Positions 45,600 to 56,022 of a DNA stretch of 64,000 nucleotides are shown piece by piece (within the stretch, counting starts at the first letter, position 1; the number at the start of each line of letters is the position of its first letter). Origin of the DNA: Hibiscus mutabilis (taxonomy: Eukaryota; Streptophyta; Magnoliopsida; Malvales; Malvaceae); the NCBI GenBank assembly GCA_019671005.1, contig CM033733.1, positions 1,240,001 through 1,304,000 of the forward strand. The letters are read 5' to 3'. The position numbers and the translations under genes are program-made. The notes beneath the pieces were generated by a model. That model worked only from the letters and a program-made list of their open reading frames with translations, was not told the origin of the DNA and did not search any database.

Positions 45600-46282
45600 A
45601 TTTGGACATCATGACATGGATGATAGATACGAGGAACTCAACTTTAAATAGTGTGAGAATGAGCAAACATTGCCTAATTCCCAAACCTATTTTTCAGTCT
45701 GTCTCCAAATGTATCATCTCATCAATCACTTCTTCTTCATTTCCAACCACACAAGTTTCTGTTTACTTATCTTCCAATAGTGCTATATCTCTGACTGCTT
45801 CTTGTTCATCTCCTACGATCTGCATCCCGATTTTAGAATTATCACACAAAAATAATAGTATCTATATAAATAATTGCGTAAAAGAAATATTTAAAATAAA
45901 ATTTGGAATTTTTTTTCCAACAAAAAAGCTCAAAAGGTGACTGTATTGGCTTACAAATGCTTGAGCCTCCAACCGAAGCCGAGACCGAGCTTAAGGATTG
46001 CAGTGTTGGAAAACACGATTTACACCATCGTGGGTGGCAAAAACGGATCAAATTGTTTCTTTCTTGGATAGCTAATGTAGAATCAAACAGTTCGAAAAAT
46101 AAAAGAGACCAACTATAAATTTTACCCACTGTTAGTATATTCTCTTCAATGAACCAAATGTGTTAATATAATCTTTTTGAATATTTTAATCAACATTTTT
46201 AATATATACCGAACTGTTTAAATAACTTCATCATCAATCACATTCTCAACAATTATATAACCTAACTTGATTCCCGCTACTT
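45600..46282. other. Repeat mosaic without supported gene
   Basis: 45603-45670 (GACATGGATGATAGATACGA, GGAACTCAACTTTAAATA) recurs at 52948-53000. Frames on both strands at 45842-46129 look coding-like in composition but match nothing I know. Confidence 0.35.
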
Positions 46283-46329
46283 GTGTTTAATTGTTCCCTC
46301 CCTTTAATGTGCCGTCGTAAGTGTTTTAC

Positions 46330-46510
46330 TATATTTTTGTTTCATTATGATTTAATTCTTGTCCTCCTCGTCCTCAGAGTCGGTGCCGGAGTATCAAATA
46401 GTCTAAATCACTTAAAAGTCGTCGTTGTTGGGGGTATTTCCCATCTTCTGGTTCCCATGTATGTAAGTCTTGGTCTTCAAAGATTTATGCAGCAGATGTG
46501 ACGGTAGCGA
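46330..46510 (+). repeat. Long inverted repeat, left arm
   Basis: Its inverse complement is at 47355-47510: ACTTACATACATGGGAACCA, GAAGATGG, AAGTGATTTAGACTAT, ACCGACTCTGAGG and GAGGAGGACAAGAATTAAAT all recur there in the same order with small changes. Confidence 0.7.
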
Positions 46511-46558
46511 GTGGAAATGTCTGTCGTTTGGAAGCTTCGTCTTCAGCGGGGTATCGAG

Positions 46559-47196
46559 TAGGGCTGTAAATGAGACGAGACAATTCTCGAGTTACTCGAG
46601 CTCGACTCGGTCAAAACTCGGTCAAAGCTCGACTAGATTGGACTCGACTCGAGCTCGAACTCAGCTCGAGTTCTTAACGAGCCGAGCCGAGCCGAGCTAC
46701 TTGATACTCGACTTGAAAAGCTCGCGAGCTACTCGAAATTATAATATACTTAAATTTTTTATTTTTTATAATTTAAAATTTAAATTCCTAAACTTAAAAA
46801 CCCTAAAATATAAACCTAAACATAAGTTTTGAACCCTAAAATCTAAATCCTAAATTCTAAACCCAACAATCTAAACCTCTAAACCCTAAAATAACACCCC
46901 AAAACCTAAAATTAACAAGCTTGAGTTTACACAACTTGTGTATCAAAGTTTTTTCTTGATAGAGCTTTACATATGGCGAGATACTCGAGTCCGACACGAT
47001 CAAAGATCAGTCAACACTTGACTCGATTGGGCTCGAATCAAGCTCGAACTCGACTCGAATTATTAACGAGTCGAGTTGAGCTCTGATTTTTCAGGCTCGT
47101 TAAAAATTACCTAAAGCTCGAACTCGACTCGAAATCTTAACTAGCCGAGTCGAGCTCAGTACTACTCGAGCTCGACTCGGCTCGTTTACACCCCTA
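46559..47196. mobile_element. hAT-like element with perfect 8-bp target duplication
   Basis: Ends TAGGGCTGTAAATGAG and, as inverse complement, TAGGGGTGTAAACGAG. Flanked on both sides by GTATCGAG (46551-46558 and 47197-47204). The interior carries dense CTCGAGCTCGACTCG words on both strands. An inverted, truncated copy of the telomere-like MITE lies inside at about 46780-46960. No transposase. Confidence 0.8.
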
Positions 47197-47354
47197 GTAT
47201 CGAGTAGTCTAAATCACCTATAGATTCGGTATCAAGGGAGACCCGACAATGACGATTTTATAGGTGAAATTTGTATTACCCCGATATCGACGCTGAGAAT
47301 GAGGAGGACGAGACTTTCAAAGAACACGTGTTACCATCCACTGTCGTCCCACTC

Positions 47355-47510
47355 GCTGCAGAATTTTTAAGGACCAATACTTACATACATGGGAACCAGA
47401 GGATGGAGAGACCTGACAAAGGGTGACTCTAAGTGATTTAGACTATCCAGTACCTCTAATACCGACTTTGAGGTCGAGGAGGGCCAAGATTAAATCATTA
47501 TGACAATGGG
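47355..47510 (-). repeat. Long inverted repeat, right arm
   Basis: Partner of 46330-46510. The space between the arms is about 0.85 kb, 638 bases of which is the hAT-like insertion. Confidence 0.7.
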
Positions 47511-47899
47511 ATCCAATTCTAATCTTAACGCTGACACTTTGGAGGGCACAGATAGTGGATCCGATCCGGATCTTATACCACCCATTGTCGACCAGTGGCG
47601 AAACACATGTGGACGGGCCATGACCCCTCAAAATTGAGAAATTAAAACTTAAACCTTTCAAAATTTTAAAAATTTTAATTTAATCCCCAAATTTTTAAAA
47701 ATTTATAGGAAGCTTCAAAAAGTTTAATATTCTTAGTTAAATCTCTCTCACGATTTTAGAAGTTCTCATTAACTCTTAAAATTTCAAAAAACTTTGAATA
47801 TCCTAAAATTTCAAATAAAATTAATTTAAACCTTTATTTTAAAAAACTTTAAAATTAAGGTTTTGTTAACAAAAAAGAGTTATTAAACCCTAGTAGGCT
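47511..47899. other. Intergenic, no feature recognised
   Basis: AT-rich with AAAATTT words; nothing supported. Confidence 0.35.
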
Positions 47900-49214
47900 C
47901 CCAAAGGCAACGCGATGTGAAGAAGGTCTGGAACAATGAGGGTCTCGATATGGTGCATGAAACGATTGCCATGGAGACTGAGACGGTTGTTAGGAACAAC
48001 AGAGAACAGAGCCATCTGAACCTACAGGAGGGAGTTACTATTGCTAATGACAGTGCTAAGCATGATGCACAAGGGGATAATGGCAAGGATAGGGCAACCT
48101 ATGCTAGCAAGGTTGCCAATTCGGGTAAAGAAGGCGTTGGTGCTCGAGGTAAAAAGGGTTTCTTGAGGAAGAAGTCACCATCTTGGAGGAGGATATAATT
48201 TTGAATCGTACTAGCCCTATTATGTCTATTCAATTTTCAGATTGTGTCCATGATCAAATTGATCACAATATGAGGAATGCCTTAATTGTTCGGTTACTTG
48301 GTAGATCAGTTGGTTACAATACCCTGCTCACACAAATTTAGGCGTTATGGAAATGTAACGACTCAGGTTTTTGAAACCCGAGCGTCGAGCTAAACCGAGG
48401 CATGGACCTCGCGTTTGGGTTATATCGTTAGGCCATTAGACCTTGGTGGGCTTGGTTTTGGGCTTGAGTTTTGGGGCTTTTGAGAGGGCATCATGGAAAA
48501 ATACAATTGAAAGAAATATAAGTGTGGAGAAGTAATAGGGGCTGCAGATTTTGTAAGGCATGAGGTCATATTGTCTCCAAAAACTTCTCATATCATCTTC
48601 ATCTTTTCTTCAATTGGGTTAGAAGAAAACTCTATATTTGATAGTTTTGAGTTGAAATCTCGGATTGGGGTAGAAGGGAAAGTTGTTAAGCATCCAAGGA
48701 TCTATAATCCAAGGTAAGTTTTGTTAGGAATGGCAGAGGAAGGGGTTTTAGTGGGGGTTTTAGAGGAGGACGAGAATGGTGTATTTAATTCCATTCCTTG
48801 ATGTTGAACCGTCCTTTAAAGCCTCTTTTAACCTCTCATCAACATTGTAACTTGTTTACAACATTCCCTTGTAGTTCAAGAGGTTGGGGAGCATTCAAGG
48901 GCCCAAGGGAAGAAGAAAGCTTGAGGTGGGGGTTGAGGGTTCTCTTTAGCTTGTATTTCGAGGTTAGTACACTTCTAACTTCCGTGTGTTCATGTGCATC
49001 ATCATTTTTCCATGCTTGCTTGGATTATGATGTTTTGGATAAGTTAGAGTTTGGTTGGTCATCCATGGTAAAACTTGTAATGGTTGATGTTTAAAGGTAA
49101 AAATGGTTAGAAACTCACTTAATGACTCTTCATAATTGGTAGGAACGTTTTGAGATTTAACCAGAGAGGTTAAGGGTGGAATTGGTGTAATCTCGAGCCC
49201 CAGGTTTTGAAATC

Positions 49215-49620
49215 GGGGCTCAAGTACCGGTACGGGGTGGTTGCGTATCGGTACTCTTTCGTATCTTAGGGGACGAACAGTGAGGGGCGTATCGGTACGC
49301 CACTCCGTATATCGGTACCCCCATGAGATCAGAATTCCAGTAACGCATTCGAGTACCAGTACGCTAAGGGCGTATCGGTACCCACTGTTGCATTGCCTGG
49401 AAAGGCTTTGCGTACCAATATGCTATGGTAGGTGTATCGGTATGGGTAAAGATCGGTACGGGGCGATCCCAATACCGATATAGAGTATCGGTACGACACG
49501 GAGCGTATCGGTACAGGGCGAGGGCCAATTCTTTCAAATCTAATTGGGGTATCGGTACTCATTGGGGAGTATCAATACTTAGAGGGGAGTACTGATACTC
49601 ACTTGGGAGTACCGATACTC
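49215..49620. repeat. Array of GTATCGGTAC / GTACCGATAC near-palindromes
   Basis: More than a dozen copies or one-base variants of the decamer in about 400 bases, on both strands, irregularly spaced. Not a simple tandem repeat. Comparable clusters lie in the three related LTRs. Confidence 0.8.
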
Positions 49621-49914
49621 GCTGAGCAATCTACCTAAGTTTTTACGTTTTGAGTTCGGGGGTTCTATAATTTGCGACTAAGGTTCTAATGGGTCCCTTA
49701 TGATATAAAATGTCTGGTAAAATCGAGAATGTGTGTTCCTTCTTGCTTATATGGATTAAATGGTTAATTGAGTATTGAAATGAAAGTAAATTGCTTGGTA
49801 AACGGGTTTTAGGGATCCTTGGTGGATCAATTATGGTTGTGCCAGGTAAGGGAACTTGTTTGGTTTGAGTCATTGTTTGATGGGATCCGGATACCCAGTG
49901 AGTGAGTGTTGCAA

Positions 49915-50112
49915 CACATGAAGGCCATCCGATGTGAGATTCCGGGTGACGAATAAAGGCCATCCAATAGGAGATTTCGAGTGATGATATTTGCTCAATG
50001 CGAGATTCTAAGCCCCGCTCGATGTGAGATTCCGAGCAAAAACTCGATGTGAAATTCTGAGTATACCACTCAATGTGAGATTCCAAGCAGCTCGATGTGA
50101 GATTCCGAGCAC
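49915..50112 (+). repeat. Cluster of CGATGTGAGATTCCGAGC words
   Basis: About seven imperfect copies of CTCGATGTGAGATTCCGAGC within 200 bases of the solo LTR. Two or so copies also occur in the truncated LTR at about 8230-8250. Confidence 0.7.
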
Positions 50113-50784
50113 GGGTGGGTTTTCTAGTGTCGGGTGACATTGGGCCTCACTCCTGGTTTGCTTATTATATGTTGATATTGTTGAAGTGTTGTTTGTTCTA
50201 TATCATGTGTTTAGGCGGTTATGGTAGCGCCATTGCTTTTTCATATCTTGGCATCATATTTCATAGCATGATCTTAATTATGATTCACCTGAAGCACGGT
50301 CGAGTGGTTGTGTATCCACTGAGCTTTGTTAACTCAGCGTTCAGAATCGTTGTTTCCATTTGCAGGTTGATAGGTAGTTCGAGCGTTGCGGAGCACCATC
50401 GAAGCAAGGATCCAGCATTGGCCTTTTGGTAGAGTACAAGTACTTAGATGTAGTGGGCTATGTATTCGTATGACCCTGTGTATTTGTAACTCCATTTGAT
50501 TTAACTTGTACTGGTCAAATGTTTTATTATTGTATTTAAAGTTCCTTTAACTATTTTGAATATTTCAAGTACGTATGGATTTAAATGCCTTGGTATGTTA
50601 CGTTTGGATTTATGAGGTTGACTTTGATGATTTTAAAAAGTAAAAATTTTATGGTAGTGGTTTGGGCTTGTGACCCAAATATAGCATCTGGGTCGATGGT
50701 GTTACAGGAAACCTATAGGTACAATCCAGTTAATAGATTTAGACTAACTATTTTGTTGTCCGTTTTTCAGATGAAAGTTGGATA

Positions 50785-52440
50785 AAATTTGGAGGGCTTT
50801 GTTGTGGGGTAGGGTGGAGTTACCTAGAAAAATGAGTCGAGTACGGCGGGAGGTTGTTTGGCGGCCTTGACATTTGGGTGGTCTTGGGGTTGTGGACTTT
50901 CGTTGTTAGAATTTGGCGATGCTATACAAATGAGGTTGGCGTTATGCCAATGATACTTCTTCTTTGTGGCGTTCTATCATTGTGGCAAAATACTGTGAAG
51001 CTATTCCTTGATGGATGTTTAATACAAGTAATATGAGATATATGTCGGCCATTCGAAGGTAAATTGTTCTTGCTTCATCAGATAATTCGGTTGTTCCCCA
51101 TATGGATACTTCTAGTTTCACATGGAAGGTTGGGTGCTTTTCTGGTGGGATTCTTGGTGCTCTGATACTCCATTGAAAGATATTTTTCTGAAATTATTTT
51201 CTTTGGCGTCCCAATAATTGACGATGGTAGTGGACTATACGACAGATGGGCCATTCTCACATTTTAATTGGGAGACATTCTTTAAGCGAGATTTGCGAAG
51301 TTTTGAACTTAATTTTTTGACTGATTTGATATCCTTAAGTAACTCTTGTTCGTTACATCTATCTTTGCCAAATTCTTTAGTATGGAAACTGGATGCACAT
51401 GGTAGATTTTGTACTCAGACTTTGACGTCACTTCTTAAGGCGGATCGAGCTGGTGATGTGGATATTGGTGTATGTTTTGTTTGATATATTTTGGTGCCTC
51501 CGAAAATTTAATCTTTTCTATGGTTTGCTTGGCTGGAAAGGCTGCCAACTATTTGTTTCTTACGTTCACGCGACATTGTATTTGGTGAAGATCAAGTAAT
51601 GAGTGTTTGGTGCGGCATTGGCCTTAATGAGGCTAATCATATTTTATTTCGTTGTCCCATTATGGAAAAGTTGTGGTCTTGGTTATTATTATGGTGGGGA
51701 GTCTTATTACCTTTTCCAAGGTCCTTGAAGGATTTTTTGCTGCCAAGATTTCACTCATCGCTTTTTGGTCATTTGCGACAATGGTGGACTGCATGTGTTG
51801 CTGGCTCTCTTTAGTTAGCTCGAAATGAAGTTATTTTTAACAATAAGCGTTTATCAATGGAAGAGATATTCTTTTTAATCAAACTCCGATCTCTATTTTG
51901 GGTGAAGACGTCAAAGGAGAGAATCCTTATCAGTAAATCACAATGGTGGAATTGCACTTGATCTTGTGCGTTGCCTTCATTGGTTAAGGTTCCTCGAAGA
52001 AGGGTTCTTTGGATCCCCCTCCTCCGTAAGTTATTAAATTCAATGTAATGGTTCGGCTATGGGTAAACCCAGTTCGGCTAGATTTGGTGGTGTGTTATGT
52101 GACACTACGTGCAGGATTCATGCCATTTTCTTTGGTCATCTCGGTATTTTAGAGTATAATGAGGCTGAACTTCGGGCTATTGGCTTCACTTTGTCTATGT
52201 TGGTTAAGATGGAATGGCGATCTTAGAGTAGTGTTATTATTGAGTTAGACACGCGTATTGCTATTGGATGGGTTCTTCATCTGGATAGGCGTCCGTTGAA
52301 GCTCTGGAGTTGTTTGTGTCGATAGACTCCGTTTGTGCTCTTTTGCCAAATGTGTGCTTTAGTCGTGTGTTCCGAGAGGCTAATGGTTTGGCTGATGTTT
52401 TGGCAAAGAATGGTGTCGGTCGTCTTTGATTTTTCATTAT
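50785..52440 (+). pseudogene. LINE ORF2 C-terminal remnant (zf-RVT and RNase H-like)
   Basis: In changing frames: KIWRALLWG-like start near 50785, then 51218-51484 reads DGPFSHFNWETFFKRDLRSF and SLVWKLDAHGRFC, 51599-51814 reads IGLNEANHILFRCPIMEKLW, with HILFRCP the zinc-binding zf-RVT motif. From 52050 an RNase H-like stretch follows: GFGGVLCDTTC, GHLGILEYNEAELRAI, REANGLADVLAKNGV. The order matches the tail of plant L1 ORF2. Stops and shifts throughout; the catalytic reverse transcriptase is gone. Confidence 0.75.
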
Positions 52441-52936
52441 TTCATTTAGGGGGAGTTGCTTGTTTGGTTTTGGTTGTATCACGCTTTTTACTCTATTTAC
52501 GTGTCCGTTTCTTGGTTTTTCCGTTTGTTTTGGGTTGTGTGGTACTATTTTCCTCCAATTAGGCTTAGGGAGGTTTTTAACGAGGCTCACAACCGTAGGT
52601 CTAGGTCCTTGTATGAATTTTCTCTTAATAAAATCCATACATTCATCGATCAAAAAAATTCTAAAAAACATAAAAATTATAAAATATAGTTTTCTGAAAA
52701 ATATGTAAATGTAGCCTGATAGACCTATAGTGTGTCGTGTGACAGACCGACAGTAATATCTCAAGAAAAAACTGTTAAAATTTGATGGTCAAAATTGGTC
52801 AAAGGGTTTAATTAGTTCAATTTATTAGTTCAGAGGCTTAATTGGGTGCAAATAAAGTTTAAGGGCTTAATTGATTATTTTTTAAAAGTTTAAGGGCTTC
52901 AAGCACCCTTAAGCTATTATTTTTTATCTTTACGAA

Positions 52937-53230
52937 ATTCGGACGTGGTGACATGGATGATGGATATGAGGAACTCAACTTTAAATACTCTGGGAATGAG
53001 CAGGGGTCTCAATGGGAGAAAATACTTCCAAGGTTGTAAGATACGACAAAGTACATTTACTGGTCACAATTTCTCAACCAGATTGTTTCAGAGTCTTGGT
53101 TCTTTGTCGGGGTGGTTTTGATCGGTATCCGGTTGTGCTTGCTTTACCTGTGGTTCAAGGGAGACCTAGGCACTTGGGGATTTTGGTGCTTCATCTACCA
53201 GCTGTGGGTATTTCAATTCAATGTTGCAAC
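52937..53230 (+). repeat. Dispersed repeat, copy B
   Basis: Holds the block shared with 45603-45670 (52948-53000) and, directly after it, the block shared with 35187-35260 (53003-53095). So two pieces that are separate on the left side of the window are adjacent here. A plus frame at 53012-53275 matches nothing I know. Confidence 0.55.
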
Positions 53231-53440
53231 ATAGATAGTAAACTTGCCCTCAAAGCAACAAGTCATTTGAGATAACTCAAATGTCCATTATGACCTTAAC
53301 TTTCACTATAAATAGGGTGCAGCATTAGCCATCTGAGATATCTCAAAGCAATTTCATCTCTTTCTCTCTCAAATTTTGGTTTTAAGTCTTGTGATAGAAG
53401 AAAGCTTGATTAAATTCTATTTGTTCATCGAAGTCATGAT
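53231..53440 (+). repeat. LTR-like repeat with TATA motif, copy B
   Basis: Partner of 44690-44900, with CACTATAAATAGGGTGCAGC and the TTTGAGATAACTCAAA palindrome. Followed at 53465-53640 by the acidic-codon repeat, as on the left. Confidence 0.6.
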
Positions 53441-53464
53441 GCTTACAGTAGACGCTTTTTATTA

Positions 53465-53650
53465 TAGACTACGAGGAGAGTGAGGTGATGGACGACAAGG
53501 GCATTGAGGAGATGGATGACGAAGAGGTCGAGGAGACCGAGGATATTGACTACTAGGGGTTGAGGAGATGGAGGACACGAAGGACGAGGGGGAAATAGAC
53601 GACCCCGACTCTAAGGAGGAGGTGGATCCACCCCCGGCCGTCGATCCCCT
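53465..53650 (+). repeat. Acidic-codon repeat, copy B
   Basis: Glu/Asp-rich frame (KGIEEMDDEEVEETEDIDY, then a stop). Same order and spacing after the LTR-like repeat as at 45240-45480, which suggests one element family with a promoter and an acidic product, now decayed. Confidence 0.45.
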
Positions 53651-53659
53651 GTCATACGA

Positions 53660-54353
53660 ACCATGTAGTGGCTCAATTAAATAAATAAATTAAAGAATTA
53701 GAAATAAATTTAAAATTATCTCCAACAAATATTTCTATTTGTTCAATGAGTTGGATTGAAACGACCTATGGGTGAAAATAGTGGAAGCCATTGGAGATTT
53801 CGGTGTTGAGAGCTTTGATTGGTGACTCGAAAAACAAAATTTGAATGTAGAAAACACAGCTGTAGGTGTGTGGCAGTGGGTACTGTTTGTGGCCTTGGCC
53901 TTTGGCAATTTGATTTGGTTGAGGAAGACAAAGGCAGATGTTGGGTTTTATAAGGTTGGGTTGGGGAGGATGAATCTAGGTTTTAATATATTAATATATT
54001 AATCTTTCTCATAGTATTTGTTAATATTTAATATTATTTAATGTATTAATATATTTTTAATATAATTATTAAATTATTTTAATTAAAGATGTGACCAAAT
54101 TGAATGAATGAGTAAATAACGAGGTTAAATTTATAATTTTTTTGAATTATGATTAAATTGTTTCAATGTGTAAATTTAGAGGACTAAATATTTTATTATA
54201 CAGATTTTGTTAACTATCAAGTCACCATTTTAACCGATGTTAACGGCTCGATGACCAAATTGAAATCGAACATAGAACATAGAACTGAAACCAGAGGATT
54301 TCCAATGCCTCTTCTTACAACAACTTGAAATGTGTATAAACAAAGTTCAAACA
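53660..54353. other. 3' flank of the MYB gene
   Basis: AT-rich (TTAATATATTAATAT near 53985). The 62-codon minus frame at 53743-53931 matches nothing I know. Poly(A) signals for the MYB transcript are not clear. Confidence 0.35.
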
Positions 54354-55572
54354 TCATACAAAGTTAGACCAGCTCTCTTTCATTTCAAAAAACTCGCTCA
54401 TCCACTTCCAATCAAGAGGCTCCTCGCTACAAAAATCGAATATCGTATCATCTCTCTTTGATGTACCATCTGCGCATCCGGTCGATACAAAGATCATCTC
54501 GGTTTCTTTAGAATTCTCGAACACCGGTTTTTGTACTTTCGATCCTTTGTTTTGGTTCTCGTTTAGCTTCATTTTCTTGCTCAAATGAGAATTCCAGTAG
54601 TTCTTGATTTGGCTATCGGTTCGACCGGGTAGTCTTCCAGCAATCAAAGACCACCTAAATGAAAGTATAATGTTAAATTATGATTTTGGTCACTCTAGAA
54701 TGTTTAAATTTGTGATTTATTCCTTATACTTTATTTGACATGTTTGATCTCTTGTCTTCATTTTTACAATATCATTATTTAATTAACAATTTAACAATTC
54801 CTATTGAAATGATGGCCTAGATTTTTCTTAAAAACTCACCTTCCAACGCAAACAAAAAATAAATATCAACATGATGAGTCAAAATAGGTATTTTAAGGGA
54901 AAATCATGTAAGAATTTAACAGAAATGGTTAACAATATAATTATTTAGAGTAAAAATGACAATATAAAATTAAAGGGACAAAATTATGTCAAATCATAGG
55001 GACTAAATTGTAGATTTGAGCATAGTAGAAGGATCAAAACCACAATTTGACCAATAAAACAATCTGATTCAATTATTAACCAATAAATTGCAAAAGCATA
55101 TTAAAACAAACACTGTTTTAGGGAGATTAAAACAACAAAAACCAGACATGTATGATGTATGTATGAGTAACATACCTATTTCCGAGCAGTTTATGAAGCC
55201 TTAGAATCAAATCCTCTTCTTGCTCTGATATGTTGCCTCTGTTTATGTTGGGTCTCAGATAATTCATCCATCTCAATCTGCAGCTCTTCCCACATCGTTT
55301 GAGACCTGAAAAGTTGGAACAAAATGGAACCCTTAAACCCATTTTTAAGCTCACTCATGTAGAACATTCACAAGGGTCAATGAACCTGCTTTTGCTGCAA
55401 TAGATTTCCATCTCTTTGGACCATGGATTTCAATGACTTGAGCCAGTCTTTTGTCTTCCTCGGCTGTCCAAGCTCCTCTGCTGACCTCTTTCATGCTGCA
55501 TTCAGTGCTTTTCCCACCAGAGAAAGAGAGAGGGGAGCTATGGGATTGCAATGTTAAGTTGGCAATGCCCAT
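54354..55572 (-). CDS. R2R3-MYB transcription factor, bHLH-interacting type
   Basis: Three exons (minus): 55572-55386, 55305-55176, 54654-54354; GT-AG junctions, the usual R2R3-MYB intron positions (after KAG and after GNR), 205 aa. R2: RGAWTAEEDKRLAQVIEIHG, PKRWKSIAAKAG, LKRCGKSCRLRWMNYL. R3: RPNINRGNISEQEEDLILRL, HKLLGNRWSLIAGRLPGR, TDSQIKNYWNSHL. All Trp positions fit, with Ile in place of the first R3 Trp as is normal. DL(x2)R(x3)L(x6)L(x3)R in R3 is the signature for contact with R/B-type bHLH partners, as in the GL1/WER/TT2 groups. The C-terminal tail is short and ends in an acidic, Trp-rich segment (LDWKWMSEFFEMKESW), a possible activation region. I do not assign an orthologue. The start could instead be the second ATG at 55494 (MKEVSRGAW), which removes a 26-residue polar leader. 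MITEs lie in intron 2 and just upstream. Confidence 0.9.
54664..55058. mobile_element. MITE in MYB intron 2
   Basis: Left TAAATTATGATTTTGGTCAC and right, as inverse complement, GGTCAAATTGTGGTTTTGAT. The interior has further inverted matches (ATCATTATTTAATTAACAAT against the AACAATATAATTATT side). It nearly fills the second intron. Boundaries approximate; same family as 55630-56022. Confidence 0.6.
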
Positions 55573-55629
55573 TTATGGTTCATGTTGTGTCAGTTCTATG
55601 TAGCTTTTCTAGCTACCTTTCCTTGGGAG

Positions 55630-56022
55630 GAATATAGGCCAAATTATGATTTTGGTCCCTACATCATACTTAACTTTTGGGATTCACCCCATGTACTTTA
55701 ATTTGATATAATTTGATCTATTTGTTTTTATAATGCCGTTAGTTACAGTTAGTCCAAATAGTTAACAATTCAAGTTGCACTATTGATGTGGACTTTTTCT
55801 TCCTATACAAAAAATTCTATGTTAGCCTTGGGAGAAGTGTAGTTAAGAAAAAAAATCATGTCAGCATTGTAATTCGAACAAATATCGGTGTTAACTATCT
55901 GGATTAACTAATATCATTATAAAAGTAAAGTAGTAAAAAAAACTTATGTCAAATTGAGATTTAGGGACTAGATTCCAATTTGGAGCACAGTGGAGGGGCT
56001 AAAACTAGAAATTGACCCATGA
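55630..56022. mobile_element. MITE directly upstream of the MYB gene
   Basis: Left GGCCAAATTATGATTTTGGT and right, as inverse complement, GGTCAATTTCTAGTTTTAGC. Starts about 58 bases before the first ATG, so the core promoter or leader of the gene lies within or against it. Confidence 0.6.

Larger units (their letters stand above)
48354..50706 (+). mobile_element. Solo LTR (2353 bp), gypsy-like
   Basis: Begins TGTAACGACTCAGG, ends GATGGTGTTACA, with perfect 5-bp duplications GGAAA at 48349-48353 and 50707-50711. No internal region. Contains an array of GTATCGGTAC-like near-palindromes (49215-49620) and a cluster of CTCGATGTGAGATTCCGAGC-like words (about 49920-50110). Related sequences: 7405-8500 in the same orientation, 57573-60517 and 60518-64000 in the opposite one. 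A solo LTR normally results from recombination between the two LTRs of a full element. Confidence 0.85.
47917..50784 (+). pseudogene. LINE ORF1 remnant with DUF4283-type domain, interrupted
   Basis: A basic, Lys/Gly-rich N-part (GKDRATYASKVANSGKEG, KKGFLRKKSPSW) is followed after a one-frame shift by VTILEEDIILNRTSP, NALIVRLLGRSVGYNTLLTQ, a stop, and ALWK, where the solo LTR enters. After it the frame resumes PIGTIQLIDLD. LLGR..GYxxLxxxIxxLWKP is the hallmark of DUF4283, the RNA-binding-type domain in ORF1 of plant LINEs. Frameshift and stops make it non-functional. Confidence 0.7.
47900..52660 (+). mobile_element. LINE (L1-type) remnant, split by a solo LTR
   Basis: A decayed plant L1-like element: ORF1 piece 47917-48353 continued at 50712, then a large internal deletion, then the end of ORF2 (about 50785-52440) and a 3' tail with A-rich sequence near 52650-52690 (TTAATAAAATCCATACATTC). 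The endonuclease and most of the reverse transcriptase are missing. The solo LTR 48354-50706 interrupts ORF1. Confidence 0.75.

Noticed and set aside
44690..53440. One 8.7-kb LTR element with the two TATA-bearing repeats as its LTRs
   Set aside because: No primer site, purine tract or target duplication fits, and a LINE and other old repeats occupy the interval.
54354..55572. Assignment of the MYB gene as GL1/WER or TT2 orthologue
   Set aside because: It shares the bHLH-contact motif but the R2 sequence and C-terminal tail do not match those proteins as I know them; left unassigned.
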